A DNA stretch of 64,000 bases from Bradyrhizobium sp. B097 (GTDB taxonomy: Bacteria > Pseudomonadota > Alphaproteobacteria > Rhizobiales > Xanthobacteraceae). Made by a program: the position numbers and the translations under genes. Numbering within the stretch: position 1 is the stretch's first letter; every line of letters starts with the position of its first letter. The stretch covers positions 3,158,501-3,222,500 of the forward strand of contig NZ_CP152412.1 of the NCBI RefSeq assembly GCF_038957035.1. Reading direction: 5' to 3'. Positions 8,235-17,330 of this stretch are shown here, in pieces. The notes beneath the pieces were generated by a model. The model made no database searches. It was given only the letters and a program-made list of their open reading frames with translations, and was not told the DNA's origin.

Positions 8235-10073
8235 TCAATGCGAAGTCCAAGCAGAACCGTTGCAATAGACTGGAACGCGAACAGCGCCGCCTCCGACCAA
8301 GGCACCATTGTACGTTGGCGCGGTCGCGTCCGTCACGGCCGCCATCGCGTCCTGCATTGCTGAATTGCACGTCGGCAACGTCGCTACGGTGAAGGACTTC
8401 AGTTTCATCTGTGCATTCATGACGATCGCCCCGGTGCCCTTCGGCGTGAACCCGAGATCGATATTGGCGTCGACACCGCCAGCGGCCACCGAGGGAGACA
8501 CTCCGGAATCGTTGCCGTTGATGATGATCGAGTTGCCGTTCGAGCCCGATGCGCCGGCATCAGCGATGCGCGCGAGTAGCCGCGTGTGCGACAGATCATA
8601 GAAGTTATAGTTGCCCCGGCTCGTGGTCTGAAAGTCCATTCCGACTGTCGCATCGGTGCCGGTCGCCGCGACCACCGGGTTGGGCGAACCGCTGCCCGCA
8701 ATGGCGGCCATGAAGTCCAGATAGTTGGTGGTCTGCCCCTGCGTCGTAGCGGGTGGCTGAAACCGGCCGATCTGGTTCTCGAACTGGTCGGTAAACGCTG
8801 CGCCGTTGGTTCGGAAAATCAGCTTGGTTTGGGTCGCCAACGCGTTGTTGTCGGAGCGGATGACAGCCGACAGCGCGGGCGTCACGTCGCCGCCGCTGAA
8901 GCGCCATTGCAACTCATGCCCTTTCGCCATCACGATCGCAGGCGCAGTGCCGGTGGTGCCATCTGTGCCATAGAGCGCATTGGAGCCGACCACGATGCCT
9001 TTCATGAACTGGCCGTGGTTGTTCGCGATCATCAGCGCAGCACTTGCCGGATTGACGGGCAGGTTAGCGAACCCGGTCTCACCTCCAGAGCCCAGCAACA
9101 AGTCGAGTGTCATGCCGGTCTGTGAGGTGCCTCCGCCATAGGGATCGACGTTGACGACGGCACCTTGGTTGGCAACGTCCATCTCCATGCCTTGGATGCC
9201 GCCAGCAATAGCGCCGCCCGATGCGGCATAGGTCACCGTGGTGCCGTTGGTGACGGTAGCGGCTTGCGAAAGAGTCGCCACGCCCGTTCCGGAATTGTAG
9301 GCCACAATCCACGTGGCCACTGTGCTGGAGGAAGGCCCGACGATGCCTGTGCCGGAAATGCCGCCGCCGACCGTGGGTGCGGTGCTGGGGATCGGCGAGA
9401 ACGTGAACGCGGTCGAGGACACACCGCCGGTGCCGCCTGTGCCGGTCGTCGTGGTGTCCGCCGCGCGCACCACCTGGGTGTAGTGCCCCCACGATGATCG
9501 CCGGTTCGTCTGCACCGCATCGAGATAGTCATTCAACGCGAACCCGAGGAAACCGATGGATCCGGTATCGGCCGGATTCATGTCGCTGGTACGTGATGCG
9601 GCTGCGACTCCGGAACCACCGACCGTGCTGATGGACTCAAATTGCGAGCGGCTGTCGAAATAGGTCATTTTACCGTTGGCCTGATGCGCCACCCAAGTGC
9701 TTGTGGTGGGAACCCGCTTGCCGTCCTGAAGCACGGCACCACCCACTAGAACTCGGTCGGTGAGCCGTTGGAAGATGGCTGGAGGTGTGTCGTCGGAGAA
9801 CGACGTCCCGGTCAGCGACCCGTTGATGAACGCATTTGACGGAGTCATGACGCCGTTGACGTTGCACCATCGGTTCATGAAATTGGTCGTGGTGGTGTTG
9901 TTCCAATCCTTGCAGTAACCGCTTGGAATGTCCGAGGGGAGTGGGTTGGTGATGCTGGACGTGATGAAGGATGTCGTGTTGGGACCGCTCACATTGATCT
10001 GTTGAGCGTTGCAGCAAAACGAAACCAGCGTGACCAGCGCTGCGAATCCGAGCGATAAAGTGATCCTGAACAT
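8235..10073 (-). CDS. secreted phage-tail-like protein
   Basis: A 612-residue protein. The start at 10073 is chosen because it gives a signal peptide (MFRITLSLGFAALVTLVSF, cut near CNAQ) and overlaps the upstream stop by one base (TAATG). The body is rich in Gly, Ser, Thr, Asn and Ala. It ends in a module with the motifs FTVATLPTC, VTDATAPTYNGALVGGGAVRVPV and CNGSAW. This ending is common on phage tail and neck-appendage proteins of Rhizobiales prophages. An earlier LGFTPKGTGAIVM segment is also typical. A Sec leader on such a protein is odd, since virion proteins do not need one. It could be a domesticated surface or fibre protein. Confidence 0.6.
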   Translation of the reverse strand: MFRITLSLGFAALVTLVSFCCNAQQINVSGPNTTSFITSSITNPLPSDIPSGYCKDWNNTTTTNFMNRWCNVNGVMTPSNAFINGSLTGTSFSDDTPPAIFQRLTDRVLVGGAVLQDGKRVPTTSTWVAHQANGKMTYFDSRSQFESISTVGGSGVAAASRTSDMNPADTGSIGFLGFALNDYLDAVQTNRRSSWGHYTQVVRAADTTTTGTGGTGGVSSTAFTFSPIPSTAPTVGGGISGTGIVGPSSSTVATWIVAYNSGTGVATLSQAATVTNGTTVTYAASGGAIAGGIQGMEMDVANQGAVVNVDPYGGGTSQTGMTLDLLLGSGGETGFANLPVNPASAALMIANNHGQFMKGIVVGSNALYGTDGTTGTAPAIVMAKGHELQWRFSGGDVTPALSAVIRSDNNALATQTKLIFRTNGAAFTDQFENQIGRFQPPATTQGQTTNYLDFMAAIAGSGSPNPVVAATGTDATVGMDFQTTSRGNYNFYDLSHTRLLARIADAGASGSNGNSIIINGNDSGVSPSVAAGGVDANIDLGFTPKGTGAIVMNAQMKLKSFTVATLPTCNSAMQDAMAAVTDATAPTYNGALVGGGAVRVPVYCNGSAWTSH

Positions 10074-10993
10074 TACTGAGCTGCCCCCTTGATAAAGGCG
10101 GTTAGTGTGCCGGTGGTCTTGGTAAAGCAATTCGCTCCGGAGGTGACCACGGCAACCATCCCGGTCGAATAGACCGCTGGTGGCCCTGAATTATAGCTGA
10201 TGCTGGCGTTGCCGTTCGCTGGAAGAGTGGCGCAGTCCAGCGGCGTGATAGCGCCGTCAGCCGGCGCCGACGTTGCGTTGAGCACCACGAGAAACCCGGC
10301 TGTAGCCGTCGCGTTTACGGCGTAGACCGAATACAGGTTTCCGGCGGAAGCCTTGATCACCAGATTGTTCGCCGCCGCGCTGGTGACGACAGGAGTTATC
10401 CCGCCAGCCGCAGCCGATGTTGGCGCAATAGCGACAGCAGCGGTGCCGGTGCCCGCGGCCACGGCGCCCTGAATGGTGCGGGCGCGATCCCAAGTCGCAC
10501 CGTTGAACAAATAAGGCTTGTTGAATAGTGCGCCGGATGTGTTGCTGCTCGCAGCGGTTCCGATGTTCAGGTTTCCGCCTATGTTGGTGGAAGCATCGGC
10601 GGCGGTTGCAGACGTGGCGGCGATAATGCCGCCGAAGTTGCTCAACTGAAGGTCGCCACGTTGACCTGTGATGAGGGTCGGCATCGTGGAGTTGAACACA
10701 CCGCCGATCTTGACCGGGTTGCCGGAGTCGGCCGTACCGCTAGCGATGTTGCCCTGTATTTGTTGAGTGCCATTGACGAAACTGTTGTTCAGCGCCTTGA
10801 GCAGGGAGATCGTGGTCGCGGTGGCGGCGCTGGTTGGTACAGTGGCTGGAGTGTCGGTAGTCGAACCCTCGGCAACGTCGGCGCCATTCGCGATAGTCAC
10901 GGCCTGACCATAGCTCTCCTTGGTCCCGGTTGTGACCACCGCGATGATCAAGCATGTCGAAGCTGTCCACTTTAGGAAATTCCTGGCATTCAT
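10073..10993 (-). CDS. secreted virion-structural-like protein
   Basis: A 306-residue protein with a predicted signal peptide (starting MNARNFLKWTAS, hydrophobic to about residue 22, cut near SYGQA). The ATG at 10993 has AAGGAG upstream. Low-complexity Ala/Thr/Gly-rich body. The segment SGNPVKIGGVFNSTMPTLI, followed by GQRGDLQLS, resembles a short module found in many phage structural proteins. Its stop overlaps the next gene's start, so both are translated together. No capsid, portal, terminase or lysis gene is nearby, so this is not an evident prophage. Function unknown. Confidence 0.6.
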   Translation of the reverse strand: MNARNFLKWTASTCLIIAVVTTGTKESYGQAVTIANGADVAEGSTTDTPATVPTSAATATTISLLKALNNSFVNGTQQIQGNIASGTADSGNPVKIGGVFNSTMPTLITGQRGDLQLSNFGGIIAATSATAADASTNIGGNLNIGTAASSNTSGALFNKPYLFNGATWDRARTIQGAVAAGTGTAAVAIAPTSAAAGGITPVVTSAAANNLVIKASAGNLYSVYAVNATATAGFLVVLNATSAPADGAITPLDCATLPANGNASISYNSGPPAVYSTGMVAVVTSGANCFTKTTGTLTAFIKGAAQ

Positions 10994-11487
10994 TTTCTTA
11001 ACCTTCTCCTTATGCGACCAGGCCTTCATTGACGTCAGATAGAGCCCGGTATCGTAGAAACTAATCGGCTTCTGATTGCGGCCTTTGGCGTGGCTGCGCT
11101 GCATCCGCGAGCCGCGATTCGTGGCCGCTGGTGCGATCCTTGCCCGCTTGCGTGATCCTTGGCCGCTTGCGTTGGGGCTTCGGCCACGCCCATCACATCC
11201 ACCTCGCCGTTTGAGACGATAAGCCGCAAACCATCGCGCGGGAATGTCGAAGTACCGCCACTGAACCTGTATGCTCGTGTGCGGTTATCTTTCTACGCTT
11301 GCACGCGAGACCGCGGGTGCAGCGTGTACCCGGCATGCCCTGCGCCCTCCGCTTCGAGACGGCGGGACGAGATGCAAAGCTCGGGCAGATCATGTCGCGA
11401 GAATGCAATAGAGTGATGACGCTGAGCAGGCCGAGCAATCACCGCGTGATCCGGAGAGGATGTGAGGCTATATCCTCGTCCACCGCT

Positions 11488-11608
11488 GTCATCGCCCGGC
11501 CTGTGCGCAATTGCGCACATGGACCGGGCGATCCAGTACGCCGCAGCCTCTCGGCTCAAGCACTGCGGCCTCTGGAATACTGGATCACCCGCATGCGCGG
11601 GTGATGAC
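11488..11608. repeat. palindromic intergenic repeat, family 1, with nested palindrome
   Basis: Same element as the array at 7814, from GTCATCGCCCGG to GGGTGATGAC, preceded by the usual linker (11421-11487). The loop of its left terminal hairpin is expanded. Instead of about five bases between CGCCCGG and CCGGGCG there are 24, containing an 18-bp perfect palindrome at 11502-11519. Confidence 0.85.
11502..11519. repeat. nested palindrome TGTGCGCAATTGCGCACA
   Basis: An 18-bp perfect palindrome located exactly in the loop of the left hairpin of a family-1 repeat. Its 16-bp core also occurs at 28863-28878, in a hairpin loop of a different repeat family. Shared position at hairpin tips suggests a targeted insertion or loop exchange. 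Confidence 0.8.
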
Positions 11609-11649
11609 ACTGCGCGGTGTGACGCCTTGGATCGCGAACCATCCTCATC

Positions 11650-11773
11650 GTCGTCCCTGCGAAAGCAGGGACCCATAACCATAAATGCCAATTGTTGGCG
11701 ATGCTGGAACAACGAGCCCCTTGAACAAGGTCCGCCGCCGCGGCGTATGGGTCCCTGCTTTCGCAGGGACGAC
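11650..11773. repeat. palindromic intergenic repeat, family 2
   Basis: A 124-bp inverted repeat bounded by GTCGTCCCTGC and GCAGGGACGAC. Each end is itself a small hairpin (CCCTGC/GCAGGG with four-base loops) next to CCCATA/TATGGG. A second copy lies at 28752-28892. This is a typical Bradyrhizobium-type intergenic element. It may act as a transcription terminator, but it lacks a T-tract. Confidence 0.85.
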
Positions 11774-11827
11774 GCGTCGGAGGAGCCGCGGACTCACATC
11801 TCTCTCCGGTGACAAGCCCCGCATACG

Positions 11828-11906
11828 GATCCAGTACGCCGCAGCCTCTCGGCTCAACCACTGCGGCCTCTGGAATACTGGATCACCCGCATGCGCGGGT
11901 GATGAC
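11828..11906. repeat. family 1 intergenic repeat, left end missing
   Basis: Runs from GATCCAGTA to GGGTGATGAC and matches the right three quarters of the units at 7814. The left GTCATCGCCCGG hairpin is absent and replaced by unrelated sequence, so this copy is truncated. Confidence 0.8.
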
Positions 11907-11931
11907 ACGGAGCAAGCTGAGCGGCGTCGGT

Positions 11932-12041
11932 GCGATTTCTGGATAATGGAAAAGTACAGCTGAGTTGCCCGACGAGTCAAGTGGCCGTGTCCGCCGGCAG
12001 CTGCCGGCTCCTTTGCATGGGGTTGTTTTCGATATTTCGGC
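11932..12041. repeat. 110-bp intergenic repeat, family 3
   Basis: Contains GAGTTGCCCGACG and CATGGGGTTGTTTTCGATAT. The same element is found in the opposite orientation at 18159-18272. It is not strongly palindromic, unlike families 1 and 2. Each copy carries a short internal inverted repeat around the CCGGCAG segment. Role unknown. Confidence 0.75.
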
Positions 12042-12076
12042 GGTGCGCTCCTGCGGCGGCAGGCTATCGCATCCGA

Positions 12077-12835
12077 TCACGCTGTGGGTTGTGTCGACGA
12101 CGTCGGTCCGGAGACAAAGCCGGCCTGGCTGCGCAGCCGTGATGTCTCGGGCGACGTCAGCAACGTGATCAGACGTAGCGCCTGCGATGCCGACGCTGCC
12201 CGCGTGGCAACCGCGGCCGTATACATGGTCGCGAGCCCGCATCCCGGCGGCAGGATGCCCGACAGCACGACACCCTCAGTGCTGATGATCTCGGTCGATT
12301 GCGTGCAGCCGATCGGCCGCCGGTCACGGGACTCGGCCAGATGCCGCATGGCCGTCGCGCCGTTCGGATAGACTCTTAGCCGGTCGGCGACCACGTTTGC
12401 GATGTCGAGTTGCGCAAGGACTTTGGCAACGTGAATTCCGGCCGTCGATGCCTTGGTATCGGGCACGAAGATGGCGTCGGACGCGAGCAGGCTGGCCGCA
12501 TCCTCGGCGGCGACAGGCGTATCGCCGGTCCGAACCGCAAGAGCGGTCTCGACCCGGCCGATGTCGGCGATCGACGATTGCAAAACCAGCCCTTCGTCGG
12601 CCAGATTCGCAATGAGGGCAGCGGTCAGGATCACGACATCGGTCGGGGTGCCGGCGCGCTGTCTGTCGGCCATGGCGCCGACCGCACCAAAATCGCCGGC
12701 GATGCGGAGGCCGGTTTCGGCTTCGAACGCTGGGGTGAGGCTGTGCACCAGGCTCTGCGCCGCGCCGCCGCTCAGGATGTTCAACGTTGTCGTGCGCGCT
12801 GTTCCATCGCTACCCTCTTGCCGCTGCGTGCTCAT
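12077..12835 (-). CDS. ModA-like solute-binding protein without signal peptide
   Basis: A 252-residue protein with the type-2 periplasmic-binding fold of ModA-like proteins: an early TLNILSGGAAQSLVHSLTPAFEAETG segment, GTPTDVVILTAAL around residue 70 and VYPNGATAMRHLAES near residue 160. The ATG at 12835 overlaps the stop of the upstream TctC-like gene by four bases (ATGA), which fixes the start. No leader peptide is visible in this frame, and no ATPase or permease is near. It may work in the cytoplasm as a sensor or be exported another way. Molybdate as ligand is not supported beyond fold similarity. Confidence 0.65.
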   Translation of the reverse strand: MSTQRQEGSDGTARTTTLNILSGGAAQSLVHSLTPAFEAETGLRIAGDFGAVGAMADRQRAGTPTDVVILTAALIANLADEGLVLQSSIADIGRVETALAVRTGDTPVAAEDAASLLASDAIFVPDTKASTAGIHVAKVLAQLDIANVVADRLRVYPNGATAMRHLAESRDRRPIGCTQSTEIISTEGVVLSGILPPGCGLATMYTAAVATRAASASQALRLITLLTSPETSRLRSQAGFVSGPTSSTQPTA

Positions 12836-13806
12836 TGGGTCTTGTCCAGTCTTTTGACGACGTCTGCCCACTTCACGATATCGGCGCGCAGAAATTTGTC
12901 GAAGGCTTCCGGCGTCATTGTCATTGGCACCGCGCCTTGCTCGGCCCAAAACTTCTCGACCTCCGGCCGCCTGACCGCGGCATTCACGGCCGTGTTGAGC
13001 TTCTCGATGATCGGCTTCGGCGTACCCGCTGGTGCCATCAGGCCGAGCCAGATCGTCGCTTCATAACCGGAAACGCCCGCCTCGGTCACGGTCGGAACGT
13101 TTGATAGCACCGCGGAACGGGACTTGCCGGTTGTTGCGAGCGCGCGGACCTGGCTTTCGGCAACATTCGGTGCCATCGCCGGAACGGCGTCGATCATCAT
13201 CTGGACCTGGCCGCCGATGACGCCGCTGCGGGCCTCACCACTGTTGCGGTAGGGCACATGCACGATGTTGATCCCGGCCATGGCTTTGAACAACTCGCCC
13301 GCCATGTGATACGGCGTCCCCTGACCCGACGAGGCGTAGTTCAGCTTTCCGGGCTCTGCCTTTGCAAGCGCGATGAACTCCTGCAGCGTCTTCGCCGGCA
13401 CGGCGGGGTGGACCACGATCACCAGATCCGAAGTGTTGAGGGTTGCGATCGGCGTCAGGTCGCGCATCAGCTCATATTTGCGCTGGGGCACCAGCGATTC
13501 ATTGGCGGTCTGGGTGTTCGACATCATCAGAAGGGTATAGCCAACGGCCGACGCCTTCGCGACCTCGAGCGTGCCGATCACGCCGCCGGCGCCGGTGCGG
13601 TTCTCCACCACGAAGGGTTGGCCGAGGTCTTGCTGCAGGATGCTGCCGATCTGGCGCGCAACGACGTCGGCCGGACCGCCGGGACCAAACGGAACGATGA
13701 TCCTGACCGGCCGCGCAGGGTAATCCTCGGCGTCCGCATGCGAGCCTGACGCCGACACGGTCAGCAATGCCGCGACACACATCAAGGCGTACCGAAAGTC
13801 CGCCAT
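12832..13806 (-). CDS. TTT-family solute-binding protein (TctC/Bug)
   Basis: A 324-residue extracytoplasmic binding protein of the TctC/Bug family. A Sec signal peptide precedes AEDYPARPVRIIVPFGPGG. Family markers follow in order: GPADVVARQIG, VVENRTGAGG, LNYASSGQGTPYHMAGELF and GLMAPAGTPKPI. These proteins bind carboxylates and other small polar solutes. No TctA/TctB pair is adjacent, so it is an orphan binding protein; such orphans are frequent in this family. Its stop overlaps the start of the ModA-like gene, so the two are co-translated. Confidence 0.9.
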   Translation of the reverse strand: MADFRYALMCVAALLTVSASGSHADAEDYPARPVRIIVPFGPGGPADVVARQIGSILQQDLGQPFVVENRTGAGGVIGTLEVAKASAVGYTLLMMSNTQTANESLVPQRKYELMRDLTPIATLNTSDLVIVVHPAVPAKTLQEFIALAKAEPGKLNYASSGQGTPYHMAGELFKAMAGINIVHVPYRNSGEARSGVIGGQVQMMIDAVPAMAPNVAESQVRALATTGKSRSAVLSNVPTVTEAGVSGYEATIWLGLMAPAGTPKPIIEKLNTAVNAAVRRPEVEKFWAEQGAVPMTMTPEAFDKFLRADIVKWADVVKRLDKTQ

Positions 13807-13957
13807 TGATCGTCTCCCCCAACTTTAGTCTTCTTTCTTGACCAGAAGTCTAGCTGCAACCTGGAGCATCTGTCGACGACAGACATCGTCTTCGCGCGTC
13901 GGAATAAGGGCGGGAGGACGGTGTACTCAAACTTCGCCATCGCGTGCGGGGAATCAA

Positions 13958-15028
13958 ATGAGGAAACATCCTGGGCTATCGCGCCGCGATTGGCTGAAGG
14001 GCACCGGTGCCGTGCTGGCAGGGACTGCCTTTTCAACGCGCGTGATGGCCGCCGCGCCAGCTGCGGAACCGGTTACGCCAGCGCTGATCGAGGCCGCGAA
14101 GAAGGAGGGGCAGGTCGTCTACTACACCTCGACCGATTTGCCGGTCGCCGAGAAATTGGCAAAGGCGTTCGAGGCGAAGTATGCGGGAATCACCGTGCGC
14201 GTCGAACGCACCGGCGCGGAGCGTGTGTTCCAGCGGGTGGGCCAGGAATACGCCAGCAACATTCACGCGGTCGACGTCGTCAATTCCTCCGACGCCGCGC
14301 ATTTCATCGTGTGGAAGCGCGACGGCATCCTGGCGCCCTACGTCCCGGAGGAGGTCGCGAAATACTATCCGGAGGAGCATCGCGACGCGGACGGGCAATT
14401 CGCAAGCTTCCGGGTCTGGCTTTCGATCATTGCCTACAACACCAATCTCGTGAAGGCCGAGGATGCGCCGAAGAGCTTCGCCGATCTGCTCGATCCGAAA
14501 TGGAAGGGCAAGATCGTCAAGGGGCACCCCGGCTATAGCGGCACCATCATGACCGCGACCTATCAGATGCAGCGCGACCTCGGCTGGAGCTTCTTTGAGC
14601 AGCTCGCCAAGCAGAACATCATACAGGTGCAGTCCTCGACCGATCCACCGAAGAAGCTCGATCTCGGCGAGCGCGCGGTGATGGCCGACGGCAACGAGTA
14701 CAACATCTTTCAGCTGAAGGAGATGGGCCGCCCGGTCGAGCCGGTCTACGCCACCGAAGGGTCGCCGATCATTGTCGGCCCCAACGGGATATTCAAGGAC
14801 TGTCCGCATCCGAATGCGGCAAGGCTGTTTCAGTCGTTCGCGCTCGGGCGCGAGGGGCAGCAGCTCAACGTCGAGATCGGCGGCCTCAGATCTGTCCATG
14901 CGCAGGCCCAGGAGAAGGCCGGGCGCACGCCGTTGAAGGACATCAAGACGATGAAGGACGACCCCGCCGCGGTGGAGCGGGAAGGGGAAGCGATCAAGGC
15001 GCACTACACCCGCATCTTCCGCGTTTGA
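13958..15028 (+). CDS. ABC-type solute-binding protein (iron/phosphonate class), Tat-exported
   Basis: A 356-residue binding protein. The start at 13958 gives a Tat leader (SRRDWLKGTGAVLAG) and has CGGGGAA upstream; the frame extends 40 codons earlier without signals. The sequence resembles extracellular solute-binding family 1 proteins of the Fe(III)/2-aminoethylphosphonate type: EGQVVYYTSTDLPVAEKLAKAFEAKY, the WLSIIAYNTNLV segment and DLLDPKWKGKIVKG. No permease or ATPase gene is nearby. It is transcribed away from the two preceding binding-protein genes. Ligand unknown. Confidence 0.85.
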   Translation: MRKHPGLSRRDWLKGTGAVLAGTAFSTRVMAAAPAAEPVTPALIEAAKKEGQVVYYTSTDLPVAEKLAKAFEAKYAGITVRVERTGAERVFQRVGQEYASNIHAVDVVNSSDAAHFIVWKRDGILAPYVPEEVAKYYPEEHRDADGQFASFRVWLSIIAYNTNLVKAEDAPKSFADLLDPKWKGKIVKGHPGYSGTIMTATYQMQRDLGWSFFEQLAKQNIIQVQSSTDPPKKLDLGERAVMADGNEYNIFQLKEMGRPVEPVYATEGSPIIVGPNGIFKDCPHPNAARLFQSFALGREGQQLNVEIGGLRSVHAQAQEKAGRTPLKDIKTMKDDPAAVEREGEAIKAHYTRIFRV

Positions 15029-15151
15029 CGGACGGAGTGGGCTAGTAGCCGGGCAATTGGGCGTTTGCCGCATGGCATATACGCGGTTTTCGCCCGGACT
15101 GGGTCAATAATGCCCCTCGGCGGAGCGGATATTTGATGTTACCAATTTGGC

Positions 15152-17251
15152 ATGAACCAGCATGCCAAGATCGATATCCGCCATTCCACCTGTCCGCACG
15201 ACTGCCCCTCGGCATGTGCGCTCGACGTCGAGGTGATCGAGGGCCGCTCGATCGGCAGGGTGCGTGGCTCGAAACGGCAGACCTATACGGCCGGCGTGGT
15301 CTGCGCCAAGGTCGCGCGTTACGCCGAGCGCATTCACCATGCCGAGCGGCTGATGCATCCGCTGCGCCGGACCGGCCCGAAGGGCTCCGGCCAGTTCGCA
15401 CGGATTTCCTGGGACGAGGCGCTGGACGAGATCGCGGCGCGATTCGACGCTGCCGAGCGGGAATTCGGCGCCGAGTCGGTCTGGCCTTATTACTACGCCG
15501 GCACCATGGGGCTCGTGATGCGCGACGGCCTCAACCGGTTGTCGCATGTGAAGAAGTACTCGCGCTTCTACGGCACGATCTGCTCGACCATCGCGCGCAT
15601 CGGCTTCGCCGCTGGGACCGGCAAGATCGCCGGCGTCGATCCGCGCGAGATGGGCGTCTCTGATCTCGTCGTGATCTGGGGCACCAATCCGGTGAACACC
15701 CAGGTCAACGTGATGACGCATGCATCGCGCGCGCGGAAGGAGCGCGGCGCGAAGATCGCAGCGATCGACGTTTACAATAACGAGACCATGAAGCAGGCCG
15801 ACATCAAGATCCTGCTGCGGCCTGGCACCGATGGCGCCTTCGCCTGCGCCGTGATGCACGTGCTGTTCCGCGAAGGATTTGCCGATCGCGATTATCTCGC
15901 GCGCTATACCGATTGCCCGGGCGAGCTGGAAGCGCATCTGAAGACCCGCACGCCGGAATGGGGCTCAGCGATCTCGGGCGTGCCGGTCGAGGAGATCGAG
16001 GCGTTCGCACGGCTGGTCGGGACCACCAAGCGCGCGTTCTTCCGCCTTGGTTACGGCTTCACCCGCAGCCGCAACGGCGCCGCGCAGATGCACGCCGCGC
16101 TGTGCATTCCCGCGGTGACCGGCGCCTGGCAGTACGAGGGCGGCGGCGCGTTCTTCAACAATGCCGGCATCTGGCGTTTCGACGAGTCCATCATCGAGGG
16201 CCACGACGCGATCGATCCCTCGACGCGGGTGCTCGACCAGTCGAAGATCGGCCGCATCCTGACCGGCGATGCCGAGGCGCTGAAGGGTGGCGGGCCGGTC
16301 AAGGCGATGCTGATCCAGAACACCAATCCGATGACGGTGGCGCCCGAGCAGGCGCTGGTGCGCCAGGGCTTTGCCCGCGAGGATCTGTTCGTCGCGGTGC
16401 ATGAGCAGTTCATGACCGAGACGGCGCAGATGGCCGATATCGTGCTGCCGGCAACGATGTTCATGGAGCACGACGACCTCTATTACGGTGGCGGTCATCA
16501 GCATATCTCGGTCGGCCCGAAGCTGATCGATCCGCCCGGCGAATGCCGCTCCAACCACGAGGTGCTGCAGGGGCTCGGCCGCAGGCTCAATGCCGTGCAT
16601 CCCGGTTTCGACATGACGCCGCGCCAGCTGATCGATGCGACGCTGAAGAAGAGCGGGCACGGCGATATCGAAAAGCTGGAGGCCGATATTTGGCGTGACC
16701 TCCAGCCGGATTTCCGCACCTCGCATTATCTCGACGGCTTCGCCCATGCCGACAAGAAGTTCCACTTCAAGGTCGATTGGGGCAAGGTCCCGGTCGGCGC
16801 GGGCGGGCTGATGGGCGCTTGGGACAAGATGCCCTCGCTGCCCGACCACTGGACCATCATCGAGGAGGCGGACACGCAGCATCCGTTCCGGCTCGCGACG
16901 TCACCCTCGCGCAGCTTCCTCAACACCAGCTTCAACGAAACACCGTCGTCGCAGGCCCGCGAGGGCGCGCCGACCGTGATGATCCACCCCGACGATGCGG
17001 CCGCGCTGTCGATTGCCGACGGGGAGGCCGTGACGCTCGGCAACACGCGCGGCGAGACCACGCTCACCGCAAAGCTGTTCGATGGCGTTCGCCGCGGCGT
17101 GCTGATCGCCGAGTCGATTCACCCGAACAAGTCCCACATCGGCGGGCGCGGCATCAACATGCTGACAGGCGCGGAGGCCGTCGCACCGCTTGGCGGGGCC
17201 GCGTTCCACGACAACAAGGTCTGGATCAGGAAGGCGTCCGCCGCCGCTTAA
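15152..17251 (+). CDS. molybdopterin-dependent oxidoreductase (DMSO reductase superfamily)
   Basis: A 699-residue oxidoreductase. Four cysteines, C14, C18, C22 and C51, form the N-terminal [4Fe-4S] site (CPHDCPSAC). The bis-MGD binding segments follow, for example VIWGTNPVNTQVN and MLIQNTNPMTVAP. The C-terminal MopB domain includes NTSFNETPSSQ and HPDDAAALSIADGEAV. Cys144 in GTICST is a candidate molybdenum ligand. No Tat leader is present, so it is predicted to be cytoplasmic. No separate Fe-S or membrane subunit is adjacent, which fits a single-subunit enzyme. The substrate is unknown. An enoyl-CoA hydratase starts 79 bases later. Confidence 0.85.
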   Translation: MNQHAKIDIRHSTCPHDCPSACALDVEVIEGRSIGRVRGSKRQTYTAGVVCAKVARYAERIHHAERLMHPLRRTGPKGSGQFARISWDEALDEIAARFDAAEREFGAESVWPYYYAGTMGLVMRDGLNRLSHVKKYSRFYGTICSTIARIGFAAGTGKIAGVDPREMGVSDLVVIWGTNPVNTQVNVMTHASRARKERGAKIAAIDVYNNETMKQADIKILLRPGTDGAFACAVMHVLFREGFADRDYLARYTDCPGELEAHLKTRTPEWGSAISGVPVEEIEAFARLVGTTKRAFFRLGYGFTRSRNGAAQMHAALCIPAVTGAWQYEGGGAFFNNAGIWRFDESIIEGHDAIDPSTRVLDQSKIGRILTGDAEALKGGGPVKAMLIQNTNPMTVAPEQALVRQGFAREDLFVAVHEQFMTETAQMADIVLPATMFMEHDDLYYGGGHQHISVGPKLIDPPGECRSNHEVLQGLGRRLNAVHPGFDMTPRQLIDATLKKSGHGDIEKLEADIWRDLQPDFRTSHYLDGFAHADKKFHFKVDWGKVPVGAGGLMGAWDKMPSLPDHWTIIEEADTQHPFRLATSPSRSFLNTSFNETPSSQAREGAPTVMIHPDDAAALSIADGEAVTLGNTRGETTLTAKLFDGVRRGVLIAESIHPNKSHIGGRGINMLTGAEAVAPLGGAAFHDNKVWIRKASAAA

Positions 17252-17330
17252 ATCCTGCTTGCAGTCGGCGCCGATCCTGCCGCAAATGTCGGCTGGCAAC
17301 AGCGCACAGCTAAGAAAACAGGCAGGAAAC

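Larger units (their letters stand above)
10994..12076. other. 1.08-kb gene-free region filled with repeats
   Basis: I find no convincing gene here. The first ~400 bases (10994-11400) are unique sequence. One short minus-strand frame at 11035-11229 lacks a good start and homology. The rest consists of four repeat elements listed separately (11488-11608, 11650-11773, 11828-11906, 11932-12041). Short open frames in this part run across the palindromes and are artefacts. Promoters for the secreted pair at 10993 should lie in the first 200 bases, but none is clear. Confidence 0.7.

Noticed and set aside
11035..11229. A 64-codon minus-strand frame upstream of the secreted pair.
   Set aside because: TTG start, no binding site, no recognisable domain. 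It could be the remnant of a longer gene but the evidence is too weak.
11299..11963. Several short open frames on both strands.
   Set aside because: They run through palindromic repeats, so similar peptides appear on both strands. No start signals.
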